A DNA stretch of 51,068 nucleotides from Streptomyces griseoaurantiacus (GTDB lineage Bacteria; Actinomycetota; Actinomycetes; Streptomycetales; Streptomycetaceae), in contig BNBP01000050.1 of assembly GCA_014656015.1 (NCBI GenBank), forward strand, positions 1 through 51,068. Direction: 5' to 3'. The translations under genes were made by a program, and so were the position numbers. The notes under the pieces were generated by a model, which did not search any database, had not been told where the DNA came from, and worked only from the letters and a program-made list of their open reading frames with translations. Shown in pieces: positions 39,807 through 48,709 of this stretch (positions within the stretch are counted from its first letter, which is position 1; each line of letters opens with the position of its first letter).

Positions 39807-42218
39807 GTGAAAGACACAGCGGCACAGAACACCCTGGAACTCCTGGTCCACGGGGTCGGCGGCACCACTCCCGAGGAGATGCTGGACGATCCGCGCACGG
39901 TCCGGGTCACCGGCGACGACACGGCCGCCGTGTTCCGCCGCATCGACGACGTCGACGCCGAGGAACGGCCCGCCGCCGAGCACGGCGAGGCACCGGTGCC
40001 CGAGGCCTACGTCTGGTGCAACCTCACCTCCGGCAACGGCTCGCGCGCCCTGTGGCTGCTGCTCCTGCCGTTCATGGTGGTCAACCTGGCCCACTGGATG
40101 CGGCCCACCAGCGAGGGCCGGCGCCCGCGCACCGTACGCCTGTACGGGCTCCTGGTGCGGCTCGCCGGACTCAGCCTCACCGTCCTGCTGGTCGCCGCCG
40201 CCTGCGAGGTCGCCCTCGACCTCGCCGCCTGGCAGTGCGCGGGCACCCCCGCCTGCGCCGAACGGCACACCTGGCTCGGCTTCCTGTCGCCCTCCGGATC
40301 CGGGGACGGCTGGTGGAGCGAGCCGGGCCGCCGGCTCGCGCTGGCCGCGCTCGTGCCGAGTGCCCTCACCGGACTGCTCTGGTACCTCTCCCACCGCACC
40401 TGGAGCGCCTACGAGTCCCAGCCGCCACCGCCGGGGAGCGACGGCGAGGGCACGGGGACCGACGGAGAAGGCGGGGAGACCTACCACAGCGCGCTCGGCC
40501 GCCCCGGCTTCTGGTACGGGCGCCGGCTCGTGGCCCGGCTGCGCGCCGCGCACACCGCCGCCGCCTTCCTCACCGTCGCCGCCGCCGTCGGCACCGCCGC
40601 CGCCCGCGAGGACCGCCGCCCCGGCGGACCCGCCCTCCTCGACGCCCTCGCCCCGCTGTTCACGCTCGCGTACGTGGCCGGGGCGCTCGTCGTGGTGTGG
40701 GTGGTCTGCCGCCGCGGCCGCACCGAGAACCGCCTCGACCACGAACTCGACCGCGCCCTGGTGCGCCGGCTGCCCGTGGGCTCCCTGGTCCTGCTCGCGC
40801 TCTCCCTGGTGTACGCCTGCTCCTCGCGCCCCGAGTGGCGCTCGGCCGGACGACTGCCGGGCGACCGGGTGTTCGGCGCCCTGACCCTCACGCAGTGCCT
40901 GCTCGTGGTCGCGCTCGCCGTGGTCGCCCACGTCCTGCACCGCACGCGCCCCCACCCGCGCGCCGCGCTGCGCGGGCTGGCCGGGCCCGCCGTCGCCATG
41001 CTCGCCTGCGCGCTCGGCGGGGTGATGTCCGGCGGTGTCGCCCAGCGCGTCTCCGACTGGCTCGACGGCACCCGCCGCACCCTCCCAGGACCGCCCGTCC
41101 TGCTGACCTGGCAGGCCTCCGTCATCCCGCCGCTGCTCCTGCTGCTGCTCGTGGTCGTCGCCCTGCTGGCCCGCCGCACGCTCAGGGTGCGCCGCGCGGA
41201 GGCGGCCGAGGTCGAGCGCGAGCACCCCGCCGAACCCGCCGACGCCGCCCGCACCCGCCGTATCGCCACGGCCAGGGCGATGGCCGGCCTCACCGACCTG
41301 GCGCCCCGCGTCCTCGGCATCGTGGCTGTCGCCACGCTGCTGCTCGGCGCCGCCTCCCTCCTCGGCGCGGAGCTCACCGAGGAGGTGCCCGGCGACGCCG
41401 CAGAAGGCGCCCCCGCCGCCCTCCAGGGCGCCGCCGACACCACTCAGGCCTGCGGCTCCTGGCTGATAGGGGTCGGCTTCCTGCTGTTCGTGACCTGGGG
41501 CCGGCGCGCCTACAAGGACCCCTCCGCCCGCCGTACCATCGGCATCCTGTGGGACGTGGGCACCTTCTGGCCGCGCGCCGCGCACCCCTTCGCCCCGCCC
41601 TGCTACGCGGAGCGCGCCGTCCCCGACCTGACCTGGCGCATGGCGACGTGGACCCGCGCCACCGGCGGCCGGCTGGTGCTCTCGGGGCATTCCCAGGGCA
41701 GTGTGCTCGCCGCCGCCGCGGCCTGGCAGCTGGAGCCCTCCGCACGCCGCCGAGTGGCCCTGCTGACCTACGGCTCGCCCCTGGAACGGCTGTACGGGCG
41801 CTGGTTCCCGGCGCACTTCGGACCCGCCGCCCTCAGCGCCCTGCACCGCGAGGTCGACTGCTGGCGCAACCTCTACCGGCTCACCGACCCCATCGGCGGA
41901 CCGATCCGGCTGCCCGGCGACTGCGGCCCCGAGGTCGACCGCGCCCCGCTCAAGGACCCGCTCGCCTACGGCCGCACCGCGCTGCACCCGCTGCCCGCCC
42001 CGATCCTGGGGCACAGCGACTACCAGGCGGACCCGGCGTTCGCCGAGGAACGCCGGCTGCTGCTGGCCCGGCTGCGCCCCGAAGTGCCGGGCCCACGCCC
42101 GATCGAGGAGGGCCCCCGCCCCGTCGGGAAGACCCCGAGCGCCCTGAGGAGGGGACCCGTCGAGGAGGGGGACGACCCGCCTCAGGCGCCCGGGAGTTCC
42201 GGCAGGTCGTCCGGGTAG
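39807..42218 (+). CDS. Polytopic membrane protein with split alpha/beta-hydrolase motifs
   Basis: An 803-residue protein. The N-terminus has an oxyanion-type LLVHGVGGTTPEEMLDD (H15). About ten to eleven hydrophobic spans fill residues 80-570 (for example LWLLLLPFMVVNLAHWM, LLVVALAVVAHVL, PPLLLLLLVVVALLA). The C-terminal part has a nucleophile elbow LVLSGHSQGSVLAAAA (S629), a possible acid D694 in YRLTDPIGG and H736 in ILGHSDY. The order and spacing fit a Ser-Asp-His hydrolase triad. Thus a lipase/esterase-like fold seems interrupted by a large membrane domain. It starts with GTG, preceded by GGGGAAG, and its last 37 bases overlap the convergent AAA gene. Confidence 0.82.
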   Translation: MKDTAAQNTLELLVHGVGGTTPEEMLDDPRTVRVTGDDTAAVFRRIDDVDAEERPAAEHGEAPVPEAYVWCNLTSGNGSRALWLLLLPFMVVNLAHWMRPTSEGRRPRTVRLYGLLVRLAGLSLTVLLVAAACEVALDLAAWQCAGTPACAERHTWLGFLSPSGSGDGWWSEPGRRLALAALVPSALTGLLWYLSHRTWSAYESQPPPPGSDGEGTGTDGEGGETYHSALGRPGFWYGRRLVARLRAAHTAAAFLTVAAAVGTAAAREDRRPGGPALLDALAPLFTLAYVAGALVVVWVVCRRGRTENRLDHELDRALVRRLPVGSLVLLALSLVYACSSRPEWRSAGRLPGDRVFGALTLTQCLLVVALAVVAHVLHRTRPHPRAALRGLAGPAVAMLACALGGVMSGGVAQRVSDWLDGTRRTLPGPPVLLTWQASVIPPLLLLLLVVVALLARRTLRVRRAEAAEVEREHPAEPADAARTRRIATARAMAGLTDLAPRVLGIVAVATLLLGAASLLGAELTEEVPGDAAEGAPAALQGAADTTQACGSWLIGVGFLLFVTWGRRAYKDPSARRTIGILWDVGTFWPRAAHPFAPPCYAERAVPDLTWRMATWTRATGGRLVLSGHSQGSVLAAAAAWQLEPSARRRVALLTYGSPLERLYGRWFPAHFGPAALSALHREVDCWRNLYRLTDPIGGPIRLPGDCGPEVDRAPLKDPLAYGRTALHPLPAPILGHSDYQADPAFAEERRLLLARLRPEVPGPRPIEEGPRPVGKTPSALRRGPVEEGDDPPQAPGSSGRSSG

Positions 42219-44626
42219 AGCAGCGTCAGGTCGTCGGTGCTCGGGGCGGTGAACTGGGCGACGCGGCCCGCGTGGCGCTCCACCATCGCCTCGAACGTCT
42301 GCCGCGCCGTGCGCCCGTTGCCGAAGGCGGGACCCTTCGGTATCGCCGCGAAGTACTTCAGCAGCGCCTCGGACGCCCCCTCGGCCAGCCGGTACTCCTG
42401 CTCCTCCGCCTGCTGCTCCACGATCCGCAGCAGTTCCTCGGGGCCGTAGTCGCCGAAGGTGATCGTCCGCGAGAAGCGGGAGGCGACCCCCGGGTTCACC
42501 GTCAGGAAGCGTTCCATCTCGGCCGTGTAGCCGGCGACGATCACCACCACCGCCTCCCGGTGGTCCTCCATCAGCTTCACCAGCGTGTCGATCGCCTCGC
42601 GGCCGAAGTCGCGGCCGGAGTCCTCCGGGGACAGCGCGTACGCCTCGTCGATGAACAGCACACCGCCGCGCGCCCGGTCGAAGGCCTCCTGGGTGCGGAT
42701 CGCCGTGGACCCGATGTGCTCGCCCACCAGGTCGACCCGGGACACCTCGACCAGATGCCCCTTCTCCAGCACGCCGAGCGAATGAAGGATCTCCCCGTAC
42801 AGCCGGGCCACCGTCGTCTTGCCGGTGCCGGGGGAGCCGGTGAAGACCAGGTGGCGCCGTACGGAGGCCGCCTTCAGGCCCGCCTCGCGGCGGCGCCGGC
42901 CCACCTCGATCATGTCGGTGAGGGCCCGCACCTCGCGCTTGACGCTCTCCAGCCCCACCAGCGCGTCCAGTTCACCCAGTACCGCCTCCGGACTGCGGGC
43001 CGGGGCCGCCGGTTCGGGCACCGCCACCAGGCCCTCCTGCTCCGTGGTCCGCTGACCGGGGATGGACCCGAGCAGCCCGGCCGCGGGTGCCGGCACGGTC
43101 TGCACGGCCGCCTCCCGGACGGGAGGGCGCAGGCTCGTGCTCTCGTCGCTGGTGCAGTCCTCGACGAGCGCGCCACCGCCGCCCGCCGCGTCCGGCCCGC
43201 CGTCCGCGAACTCGTACCCCCCGCGCGCGCACCGCTCCGTACGGCACTTGCGCAGCGTCGTACGGCAGCCGTCGATGACGTGGAAGCCGTAGCCGCCGCT
43301 GTCGGTGACCCGGCAGTTGTGGAAGCTGCCGCGGCCGCCCGCCGAGACGTAGAAGCCGGCCTCCGCCGGGGAGGTGATGGTGCAGCGCTCGACGGTGGGG
43401 TCGGCGCCCTTGGTGACGATCACGCCGGTCTGCACGCCGTCGACCGTGCAGCCGCTCAGGGTGCCGCCGCTGCCGTGGTCGCGGAACCAGGCGCCCGTCG
43501 CCGCGTCCTTGATCCGGCAGTCGTCCAACTGCGCGGTCGCGCCGTCGCTCACCGAGACCGCGGTGTTGCGCACCTGCGCCAGGTCGCTGTCGACCACGTC
43601 GGCGCGCGAGCCCCGGTCCAGCACGAACAGCGCGTCCGGCACGTCGTGCACCCGGCAGGACTCCAGGACGACGGTGGCGCCGTCGCTGATCCACACCGCC
43701 GGGTAGTCGCCGGTGGAGTCGAAGATCTCGCTCTGGTTGGCGTCCACGCGGGTGCCCGGGTCCCAGACCGACAGTCCGTTGCGCCCGAACTGGCGCACCG
43801 TGGTGCGGGTCAGGGTGAGCACCGCGCGTGAACGGAGGTCGACCGCGTTCTCCGGCACGTCGTGGATGCGGCAGTCGGCGAGGGTCAGCACCGCGTCCGT
43901 GTCCAGGGTCACGCCGTCCGCGGTGGTGCGATGCACGTCGCAGTCGGTCAGGTACGCCGTCCCTCGCCCGGTCACCTGCACACCCGAGCCCTTGACCTCG
44001 TACACCTCGCAACCGAACCCCTCCAGGGAGGAGTTGTCACCGGTGACCGAGAGCCCGGCGCCCGAGGTGTGATGCACCCGGCAGCGCTCCAGCCGGGGCC
44101 GCGCGCCCCCGCGGACGGCGACCCCGGACTGGCCCGCAGCGACCACCTCGCAGTCCTCGAACACCCCGCCCCCGCCGTCGACCACGGCGATCCCGACACC
44201 GGCCGGGTTGTCCACCGTGCAGCGCCGGACGGTGGGGCGGGCCTCGGCCCGCACCTCGATCCCGGCCGAGGAACGCGTCATGATCCGCAGATCGGTGAGC
44301 TCGGGGGTGCCCTCCTCCACCAGGACGGCCGGCGCGGAGGCGTCCTGGCCCTCCACGTGCAGGTCCTGTACGACCGCGGAGGCACGCACGGTCAACGGCA
44401 CCCCGTCCACGGGGGCGATGCGCACGGAACCGGGCGATCCCTCCGGCCCGCGCAGCGTCACCGCCCGCTGGACGACGAGGTTCTCCCGATAGGTGCCCGG
44501 GGCGACGGTGAGGACGTCGCCGTCACTCGCGGCCTCCAGCGCGGCGGCGAGGGAGGCGTACTCACCCGTGCGGCGCCGCCACCTCGATGTACCGGTGTGC
44601 GTCACCTGGACCGTGCCCTGTGCCAT
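42182..44626 (-). CDS. Beta-helix repeat protein fused to CbxX/SpoVK-type AAA ATPase
   Basis: An 814-residue protein. Residues about 40-495 are a right-handed parallel beta-helix: some 18 turns of 22-24 residues, many with Cys-x-[VI] at the same place (LERCRVHHTSGAGLSV, LADCRIHDVPENAVDL). After a Pro/Ala linker an AAA+ module of the CbxX/CfqX/SpoVK/EccA kind follows: Walker A FTGSPGTGKTTVAR (597-604), Walker B GVLFIDEAYAL (656-661), sensor VIVAGY and arginine-finger area RFSRTITF. Such AAA modules remodel proteins (for example in type VII secretion). A helical binder plus unfoldase is plausible, but the client is unknown. No signal peptide. Confidence 0.87.
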   Translation of the reverse strand: MAQGTVQVTHTGTSRWRRRTGEYASLAAALEAASDGDVLTVAPGTYRENLVVQRAVTLRGPEGSPGSVRIAPVDGVPLTVRASAVVQDLHVEGQDASAPAVLVEEGTPELTDLRIMTRSSAGIEVRAEARPTVRRCTVDNPAGVGIAVVDGGGGVFEDCEVVAAGQSGVAVRGGARPRLERCRVHHTSGAGLSVTGDNSSLEGFGCEVYEVKGSGVQVTGRGTAYLTDCDVHRTTADGVTLDTDAVLTLADCRIHDVPENAVDLRSRAVLTLTRTTVRQFGRNGLSVWDPGTRVDANQSEIFDSTGDYPAVWISDGATVVLESCRVHDVPDALFVLDRGSRADVVDSDLAQVRNTAVSVSDGATAQLDDCRIKDAATGAWFRDHGSGGTLSGCTVDGVQTGVIVTKGADPTVERCTITSPAEAGFYVSAGGRGSFHNCRVTDSGGYGFHVIDGCRTTLRKCRTERCARGGYEFADGGPDAAGGGGALVEDCTSDESTSLRPPVREAAVQTVPAPAAGLLGSIPGQRTTEQEGLVAVPEPAAPARSPEAVLGELDALVGLESVKREVRALTDMIEVGRRRREAGLKAASVRRHLVFTGSPGTGKTTVARLYGEILHSLGVLEKGHLVEVSRVDLVGEHIGSTAIRTQEAFDRARGGVLFIDEAYALSPEDSGRDFGREAIDTLVKLMEDHREAVVVIVAGYTAEMERFLTVNPGVASRFSRTITFGDYGPEELLRIVEQQAEEQEYRLAEGASEALLKYFAAIPKGPAFGNGRTARQTFEAMVERHAGRVAQFTAPSTDDLTLLYPDDLPELPGA

Positions 44627-44732
44627 GGCGTTGCCGTGCCCCCACCTCGTCGTACGCGGGTCGTTGCCGAAGAGTTCGGCCGGTCCACCGTAGCGTGCGC
44701 GGAGCGGGTGGGCGGACCGGAGCCGGGGGCCG

Positions 44733-45338
44733 TCAGGCGCCGGTGCCGGTGCGGCCCCAGTCAGGACCGGCCTTCTCCCACGCCCGGTCCAGCCGCGCGT
44801 ACCGCCGGCGGACCAGGCGCCACACCAGCAACCGCCTGCCGCCCTCGACGAGTCCGGCCACCGCGGCGGTCGAACCGAAGCCCGCGAGAACGGCGTGAGT
44901 GGTGGCGGTGACCGAGTCCAGCGGACGGGGCACCAGACGCCCGTGGGCGTCGGTCCACACGGTGAAGTGCTTCCCGGGGCGCGGTTGTTCGAGCCCGGTC
45001 AGGACGGCGCCGTGCCGGGCCGTGCCGTCCGGGCCCCTCCAGTTCGCCAGCACGTGGCTGCGCGCGTCCCGGGCGGTGGCGGTCTCAGGATCGGGGTCCA
45101 GACGGTGGTGGTCGAGTCTTCGGACCACCGTGGCGACCACCTCGTGGCGGGCGTGCCGCTGCTCCCGCACCGTCCGCTGCAGGGCGTCCTGCGCGGTGGC
45201 GCCCACCGCCGCGCCGATCAGCGGCGCCGCGACGAGGATCAGCACGAGGGCGGCCAGTGCCGCCCATGCCTCGACCAGATCGGTCGTGCGACGCAGGGGA
45301 TTGCCCCGCCAGCGCCAGAGTCCGCGCATCGCCCGCAC
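44733..45338 (-). CDS. Rv1733c family membrane protein
   Basis: A 201-residue protein with two membrane spans (AWAALAALVLILVAAPLIGA and HAVLAGFGSTAAVAGLVEGG) around an extracytoplasmic loop of about 100 residues. The start VRAMRGLWRWRGNPLRRTTD and the last part (RRLLVWRLVRRRYARLDRAW) match the Rv1733c-type proteins frequent in Streptomyces. Their function is unknown; Mycobacterium Rv1733c is a dormancy antigen. GGAAGGGGG lies about eight bases before the chosen GTG; an ATG three codons later is possible. Confidence 0.82.
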   Translation of the reverse strand: MRAMRGLWRWRGNPLRRTTDLVEAWAALAALVLILVAAPLIGAAVGATAQDALQRTVREQRHARHEVVATVVRRLDHHRLDPDPETATARDARSHVLANWRGPDGTARHGAVLTGLEQPRPGKHFTVWTDAHGRLVPRPLDSVTATTHAVLAGFGSTAAVAGLVEGGRRLLVWRLVRRRYARLDRAWEKAGPDWGRTGTGA

Positions 45339-45454
45339 CGCCCCACCCCCTTCCGCCCCGTGACAACTCCGCGCGCGGGCCGGAAGCTCCCGGGCGCGGA
45401 GAAGGGAGAGCGACGTCACGCCGCCCCGCTCCACGGATCTTCAGAAATGTCTCA

Positions 45455-45493
45455 CGGGTCCCAACGATCGTGGACCCGGCGGGGGTTCCCCGC
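45455..45493 (-). terminator. Double hairpin downstream of the beta-propeller gene
   Basis: CGGGTCC-N10-GGACCCG (45455-45478) and GCGGGG-GTT-CCCCGC (45479-45493) stand side by side 82-120 bases after the end of the minus-strand secreted-propeller gene. They are likely transcription terminators, without T-tracts. Confidence 0.55.
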
Positions 45494-45574
45494 GGGGGCG
45501 TCTTCCCCTCCCTCTCCTCGCGGGGCCCGGCGGCCCACCCGGTCGGGCGGCCACCGGCACTCCCGTGGTGGGCC

Positions 45575-46684
45575 TCACGGGCGAGGAACGGCGACGATCC
45601 GGAAGGTGGCGTCCGGGTTGCCGACGTTGACCAGGTCCTCGCCGAAGTTGGCGTCGACCACGTACAGGCGGTCGCCGAAGGCCGCGGCCGTGGTCGGCCA
45701 CGCGGCGCCGGGCACCTCGGTCACCCCCAGGACCCGTCCGGCGGTCAGCGAGGGCGACAGCCTGATGTCGACCACGCCCGTGGGCCCGACCACGTACAGG
45801 GTCCGCCCGTCGAGGACCAGCCCGTCGGCACCCGCGGCGAGCGCGGCCTCGTCCCCGCTCAGGGAGATCCGGCGGGCCCGCGCCCTGTCGTGTGCCCCGG
45901 CCGGTACGAGGTAGAGGGCCCCGCTCGTGTGCCCGACGATCAGGGACCTGCCGTCGGGCGTCGCGGCGATGCCGTTGCCGTTGAGCCCCTCGCCGGCGGT
46001 CCATTCGCCGCCCAGCGCCACCGTCCGCGGCCGGCCGATCGAGCCGTCGTCCCCGATCGGCACCCGGACCAGGACCGAACTGAAGGTGTCCGTGAACCAG
46101 GCCGCGTCCCGGGTCACGATCACGTCGTTGAGGTAGACGGCGCCGGCCGGTTCGACGTCCACCAGCTTCGCGCCCGTCCTGGTGTCGTAGACCCGGTACG
46201 TGGTTCTCACGCCAGGCCAGAAGCCGGCGCCGCCACCGGCCACCCACAGCCGGCCGAAGCGGTCGGTGTCCATACCCACCGCGATCCGGCCCGGACCCGG
46301 CGACGGGGCGAACTGCCTGGCGACGCCCGTCCTCAGGTCGACGCGCTGGATCGAACCGTCGACCAGCGAGCCGGTGTAGGCCGCCCCTCCGGTGAGGGCG
46401 ATGCCCTCCGGGGAGAAGCCGTTCGGCAGGCCGAGCACCGTGGGATACGGCTTCGGCCGGGGCGTGTGGGCAGCGGGCGAGACCCTGTCCGCCGCTGGGG
46501 CGACCGTGTCCCCAATGGCCGGCGCGGCCGCCGCCGGGACGGCCGGCAGGCCCGCCCCCAGTAACGCGGCCAGCGTGACGGCCGCCGCGCGTCCGCGACG
46601 CCGCCGCGGCACGGGGCGCGTGAAGTCCCCCTCAGGGGCGGCCCCCTCAGGGGCGGTGGATTCGGTGATCCGCTCGGTGAACAT
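45575..46684 (-). CDS. Secreted SMP-30/gluconolactonase-like beta-propeller protein
   Basis: A 369-residue protein with an unusually long, charged N-terminus before a hydrophobic signal segment (RRRRGRAAAVTLAALLGAGL to AVPAAAA, residues 29-52; the RR suggests Tat). The mature part repeats WD-like blades (GFSPEGIALTGGAAYTG; DRFGRLWVAGGGAG; LNDVIVTRDAAWFTDTFSS; NGNGIAATPDGRSLIVGHTS; AFGDRLYVVDANFG), like SMP-30 or Kelch-type six-bladed propellers. The substrate is unknown. AGGGAGA precedes the ATG. Codons in the N-terminus include a tandem 15-bp duplication. Confidence 0.82.
   Translation of the reverse strand: MFTERITESTAPEGAAPEGDFTRPVPRRRRGRAAAVTLAALLGAGLPAVPAAAAPAIGDTVAPAADRVSPAAHTPRPKPYPTVLGLPNGFSPEGIALTGGAAYTGSLVDGSIQRVDLRTGVARQFAPSPGPGRIAVGMDTDRFGRLWVAGGGAGFWPGVRTTYRVYDTRTGAKLVDVEPAGAVYLNDVIVTRDAAWFTDTFSSVLVRVPIGDDGSIGRPRTVALGGEWTAGEGLNGNGIAATPDGRSLIVGHTSGALYLVPAGAHDRARARRISLSGDEAALAAGADGLVLDGRTLYVVGPTGVVDIRLSPSLTAGRVLGVTEVPGAAWPTTAAAFGDRLYVVDANFGEDLVNVGNPDATFRIVAVPRP
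46627..46656. repeat. Perfect 15-bp tandem duplication inside the propeller gene
   Basis: CCCCCTCAGGGGCGG occurs twice head to tail (46627-46641 and 46642-46656). In the protein this gives the repeated APEG in TAPEGAAPEGDFT, before the signal segment. It keeps the reading frame. Confidence 0.8.
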
Positions 46685-46800
46685 GGTTCTCCCTGCGCAG
46701 TGGGTGACGTGACGTGTGAGGCGCCACGGGCTTCGGCGCACGGGGGCGGCGACGACGGCCTAAAGGCCCCGGACCCGCGCCCCCGGACGTGTGGCGGACG

Positions 46801-47832
46801 TCAGTCCGCGAGGAGGTCCCGCACCATGGGAACGACCTTGGTGCCGTACAACTCGACCGCGCGCAGCCGGGCGCCGGCCGGCAGCGATCCGGCGGTGTAC
46901 AGGAGGTCGAACCGGCCGACGTCCAGCGCCCGGACCGCTTCGGCGACACGCCGGGCGACGGTTTCGGGCGAGCCGACGTAGAGGGAGCCCTCCCGGCACT
47001 CCGTCTCGAACCTCCGACGGGTGGCGGGCGGCCAGCCGCGCAGCGCGCCGATCCGGTCGATCTGCTCGCGGTAGCGGGGCCAGTACACCTCCCGCGCCTC
47101 CTCGTCGGTGTCGGCGACGAAGCCCGGCGAGTGCATGCCGACCGGGTGCGCGGTGGTGCCGAGGCGTTCGATGGCCCGTCGGTAGAGGTCGACGAGACCC
47201 GTGAAGCGTTCGGCGGGCCCGCCGATGATCGCCAGCATGAGGGGCAGGCCGTGACCGGCGGTGCGGACGACGGACTGCGGTGAGCCGCCGACCCCCACCC
47301 ATGCCGTCAGCCGGCCCGACTCGGTCCGGGGAAAGACCTCGGCGTCGTTCAGCGGGGCGCGCACGCTGCCGCTCCAGGTCACCGGCCGCTCGTCCAGCAG
47401 CTTGACGAACAGGTCCAGCTTCTCCTCGAACAGCACCTCGTAGTCGCTCAGGTCGTAGCCGAAGAGCGGGAACGACTCGGTGAACGAGCCGCGGCCCAGG
47501 ATGACTTCGGCCCGGCCCGAGGACAACGCGTCCAGCGTGCTGAAGCGCTGGAACACGCGCACCGGGTCGTCGGAACTGAGCACGGTGACGGCGGAGGACA
47601 GCCGGATGCGCGAGGTACGGGTCGCGATCCCGGCCAGCACCGTCTCCGGGGACGAGACCGCGTACTCGGGGCGGTGGTGCTCGCCGAGGGCGAAGACGTC
47701 GACGCCCGTCGCGTCGGCGAGCACCGCTTCCTCGACGAGTTGCCGTACGGCGGCGGCCTGCGTGACGAGAGCGCCGGTCCCGTCCTCCGGCACGTCGCCG
47801 AACGTGTCGAGGCCGAACTGGATGTCGGACAT
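46801..47832 (-). CDS. LLM class flavin-dependent oxidoreductase
   Basis: A 343-residue luciferase-like monooxygenase/F420- or FMN-dependent enzyme: FGLDTFGDVPED at the N-terminus, ADATGVDVFALGEHHRPEYA, IRLSSAVTVLSSDDPVRVFQ and GRAEVILGRGSFTESFPLFG are typical of the LLM 'NirQ/ YhbW-like' group. GGSPQSVVRTAGHGLPLML is another landmark. The ATG follows GTGAAGGAGCACAGCCC (GGAG nine bases upstream). It is divergent from a TetR gene with two strong palindromic operators between them, so it is almost certainly repressed by that TetR and induced by an unknown (possibly electrophilic) compound. Confidence 0.92.
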   Translation of the reverse strand: MSDIQFGLDTFGDVPEDGTGALVTQAAAVRQLVEEAVLADATGVDVFALGEHHRPEYAVSSPETVLAGIATRTSRIRLSSAVTVLSSDDPVRVFQRFSTLDALSSGRAEVILGRGSFTESFPLFGYDLSDYEVLFEEKLDLFVKLLDERPVTWSGSVRAPLNDAEVFPRTESGRLTAWVGVGGSPQSVVRTAGHGLPLMLAIIGGPAERFTGLVDLYRRAIERLGTTAHPVGMHSPGFVADTDEEAREVYWPRYREQIDRIGALRGWPPATRRRFETECREGSLYVGSPETVARRVAEAVRALDVGRFDLLYTAGSLPAGARLRAVELYGTKVVPMVRDLLAD

Positions 47833-47885
47833 GGGCTGTGCTCCTTCACTGGGCGCCGCGCAGGGGCCGCGCGCTCCGGACCAGC

Positions 47886-47942
47886 CATCCGGATAACTAT
47901 CCGGATGTGCCGCGGCAAGTTAAGCGGATTCCTATCCGCTTA
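47886..47942. promoter_or_regulatory. Two 22-bp TetR operators between LLM and TetR genes
   Basis: Operator 1 is CATCCGGATA-AC-TATCCGGATG (47886-47907, perfect 10-bp arms). Operator 2 is TAAGCGGATT-CC-TATCCGCTTA (47921-47942, nine of ten positions paired). They share the core cGGAT-N4-ATCCg and their centres are 35 bp apart. Operator 2 lies between a minus-strand -35 TTGCTA (47946-47941) and -10 TAACTT (47922-47917), 18 bases apart, for the LLM gene. A further half-site TCCGGATA is at 47952-47959. Confidence 0.8.
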
Positions 47943-47970
47943 GCAAGGGTCTCCGGATAGCCTCGGCATC

Positions 47971-48615
47971 ATGGGAGAAGCGAGCGGCCCCGGCCGCGTC
48001 GAACTGACCGTCCTCGGGCAGGCGCCTGTCGAGCGCGCGGATGCGGCGCGCAATCGCCGCAGGATCCTCGACGCGGCCTCGCGCCTGCTGGCCGAGCAGG
48101 GGCCCGAGGCCGTCACGATGAACGCGGTGGCGGCGGCCGCCGGCATGGGAGTGGGGACGGTCTACCGGCGCTTCGGAGACGTGGCGACGCTGCTGCTGGC
48201 GCTGCTCGACCATCGCGAGCAGCAGTTTCAGGAGGCTTTCCTCGACGGGCCCGCCCCGCTCGGCCCGGGAGCGCCGCCGGCCGACCGGCTGCGCGCCTTC
48301 CTGTACGCGCTCACCGACCACATCGCCGCACACCGGACCGTCATGCTCGCCGCCGAGACCGCGTCACCCATGGCCCTCTATCGCAGCGCCGCCTACGTGG
48401 CCTGGCACGCGCACGTGTCCATGCTGCTGCACCGGACTCGGCCCGAGGCGGACGAGGCCGTCCTGGCGCACCTGCTGCTCGCCCCCTTCGGTCCCGGTCT
48501 GATCCGCCACCTCTCGGACGACCGCGGCACCCCGCTGGACGAGTTCAAGGCAGCCGTCGACCACCTGCTCGGCATGTGCCTGCCGGTGCGGGCGGACGGG
48601 GCGAGCGCCGACTGA
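47971..48615 (+). CDS. TetR/AcrR family transcriptional regulator
   Basis: A 214-residue TetR regulator. The HTH is RRRILDAASRLLAEQGPEAV, TMNAVAAAAGMGVGTVYRRF and GDVATLLLALL. The C-terminal domain is of the SbtR/TetR_C_33-like kind with LDHREQQFQEAFLDG. The ATG at 47971 lies 138 bases from the divergent LLM start, with two palindromic operators between. This is a compact self-contained repressor-enzyme pair that would respond to an unknown ligand. Confidence 0.92.
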   Translation: MGEASGPGRVELTVLGQAPVERADAARNRRRILDAASRLLAEQGPEAVTMNAVAAAAGMGVGTVYRRFGDVATLLLALLDHREQQFQEAFLDGPAPLGPGAPPADRLRAFLYALTDHIAAHRTVMLAAETASPMALYRSAAYVAWHAHVSMLLHRTRPEADEAVLAHLLLAPFGPGLIRHLSDDRGTPLDEFKAAVDHLLGMCLPVRADGASAD

Positions 48616-48709
48616 AGGGGCGTCGCGGAAGGCTGTGCTCACACGGGCCGGAGCGAGGCCGGTCGCGCGTGGTCGTACGGACACGTGACACCCTCGGTCC
48701 GGACATTCT

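Noticed and set aside
39710..43831. A 1373-codon plus-strand frame
   Set aside because: It crosses two well-supported genes on both strands and reads as Arg/Pro/Ala low-complexity sequence, the usual out-of-frame shadow in high-GC DNA.
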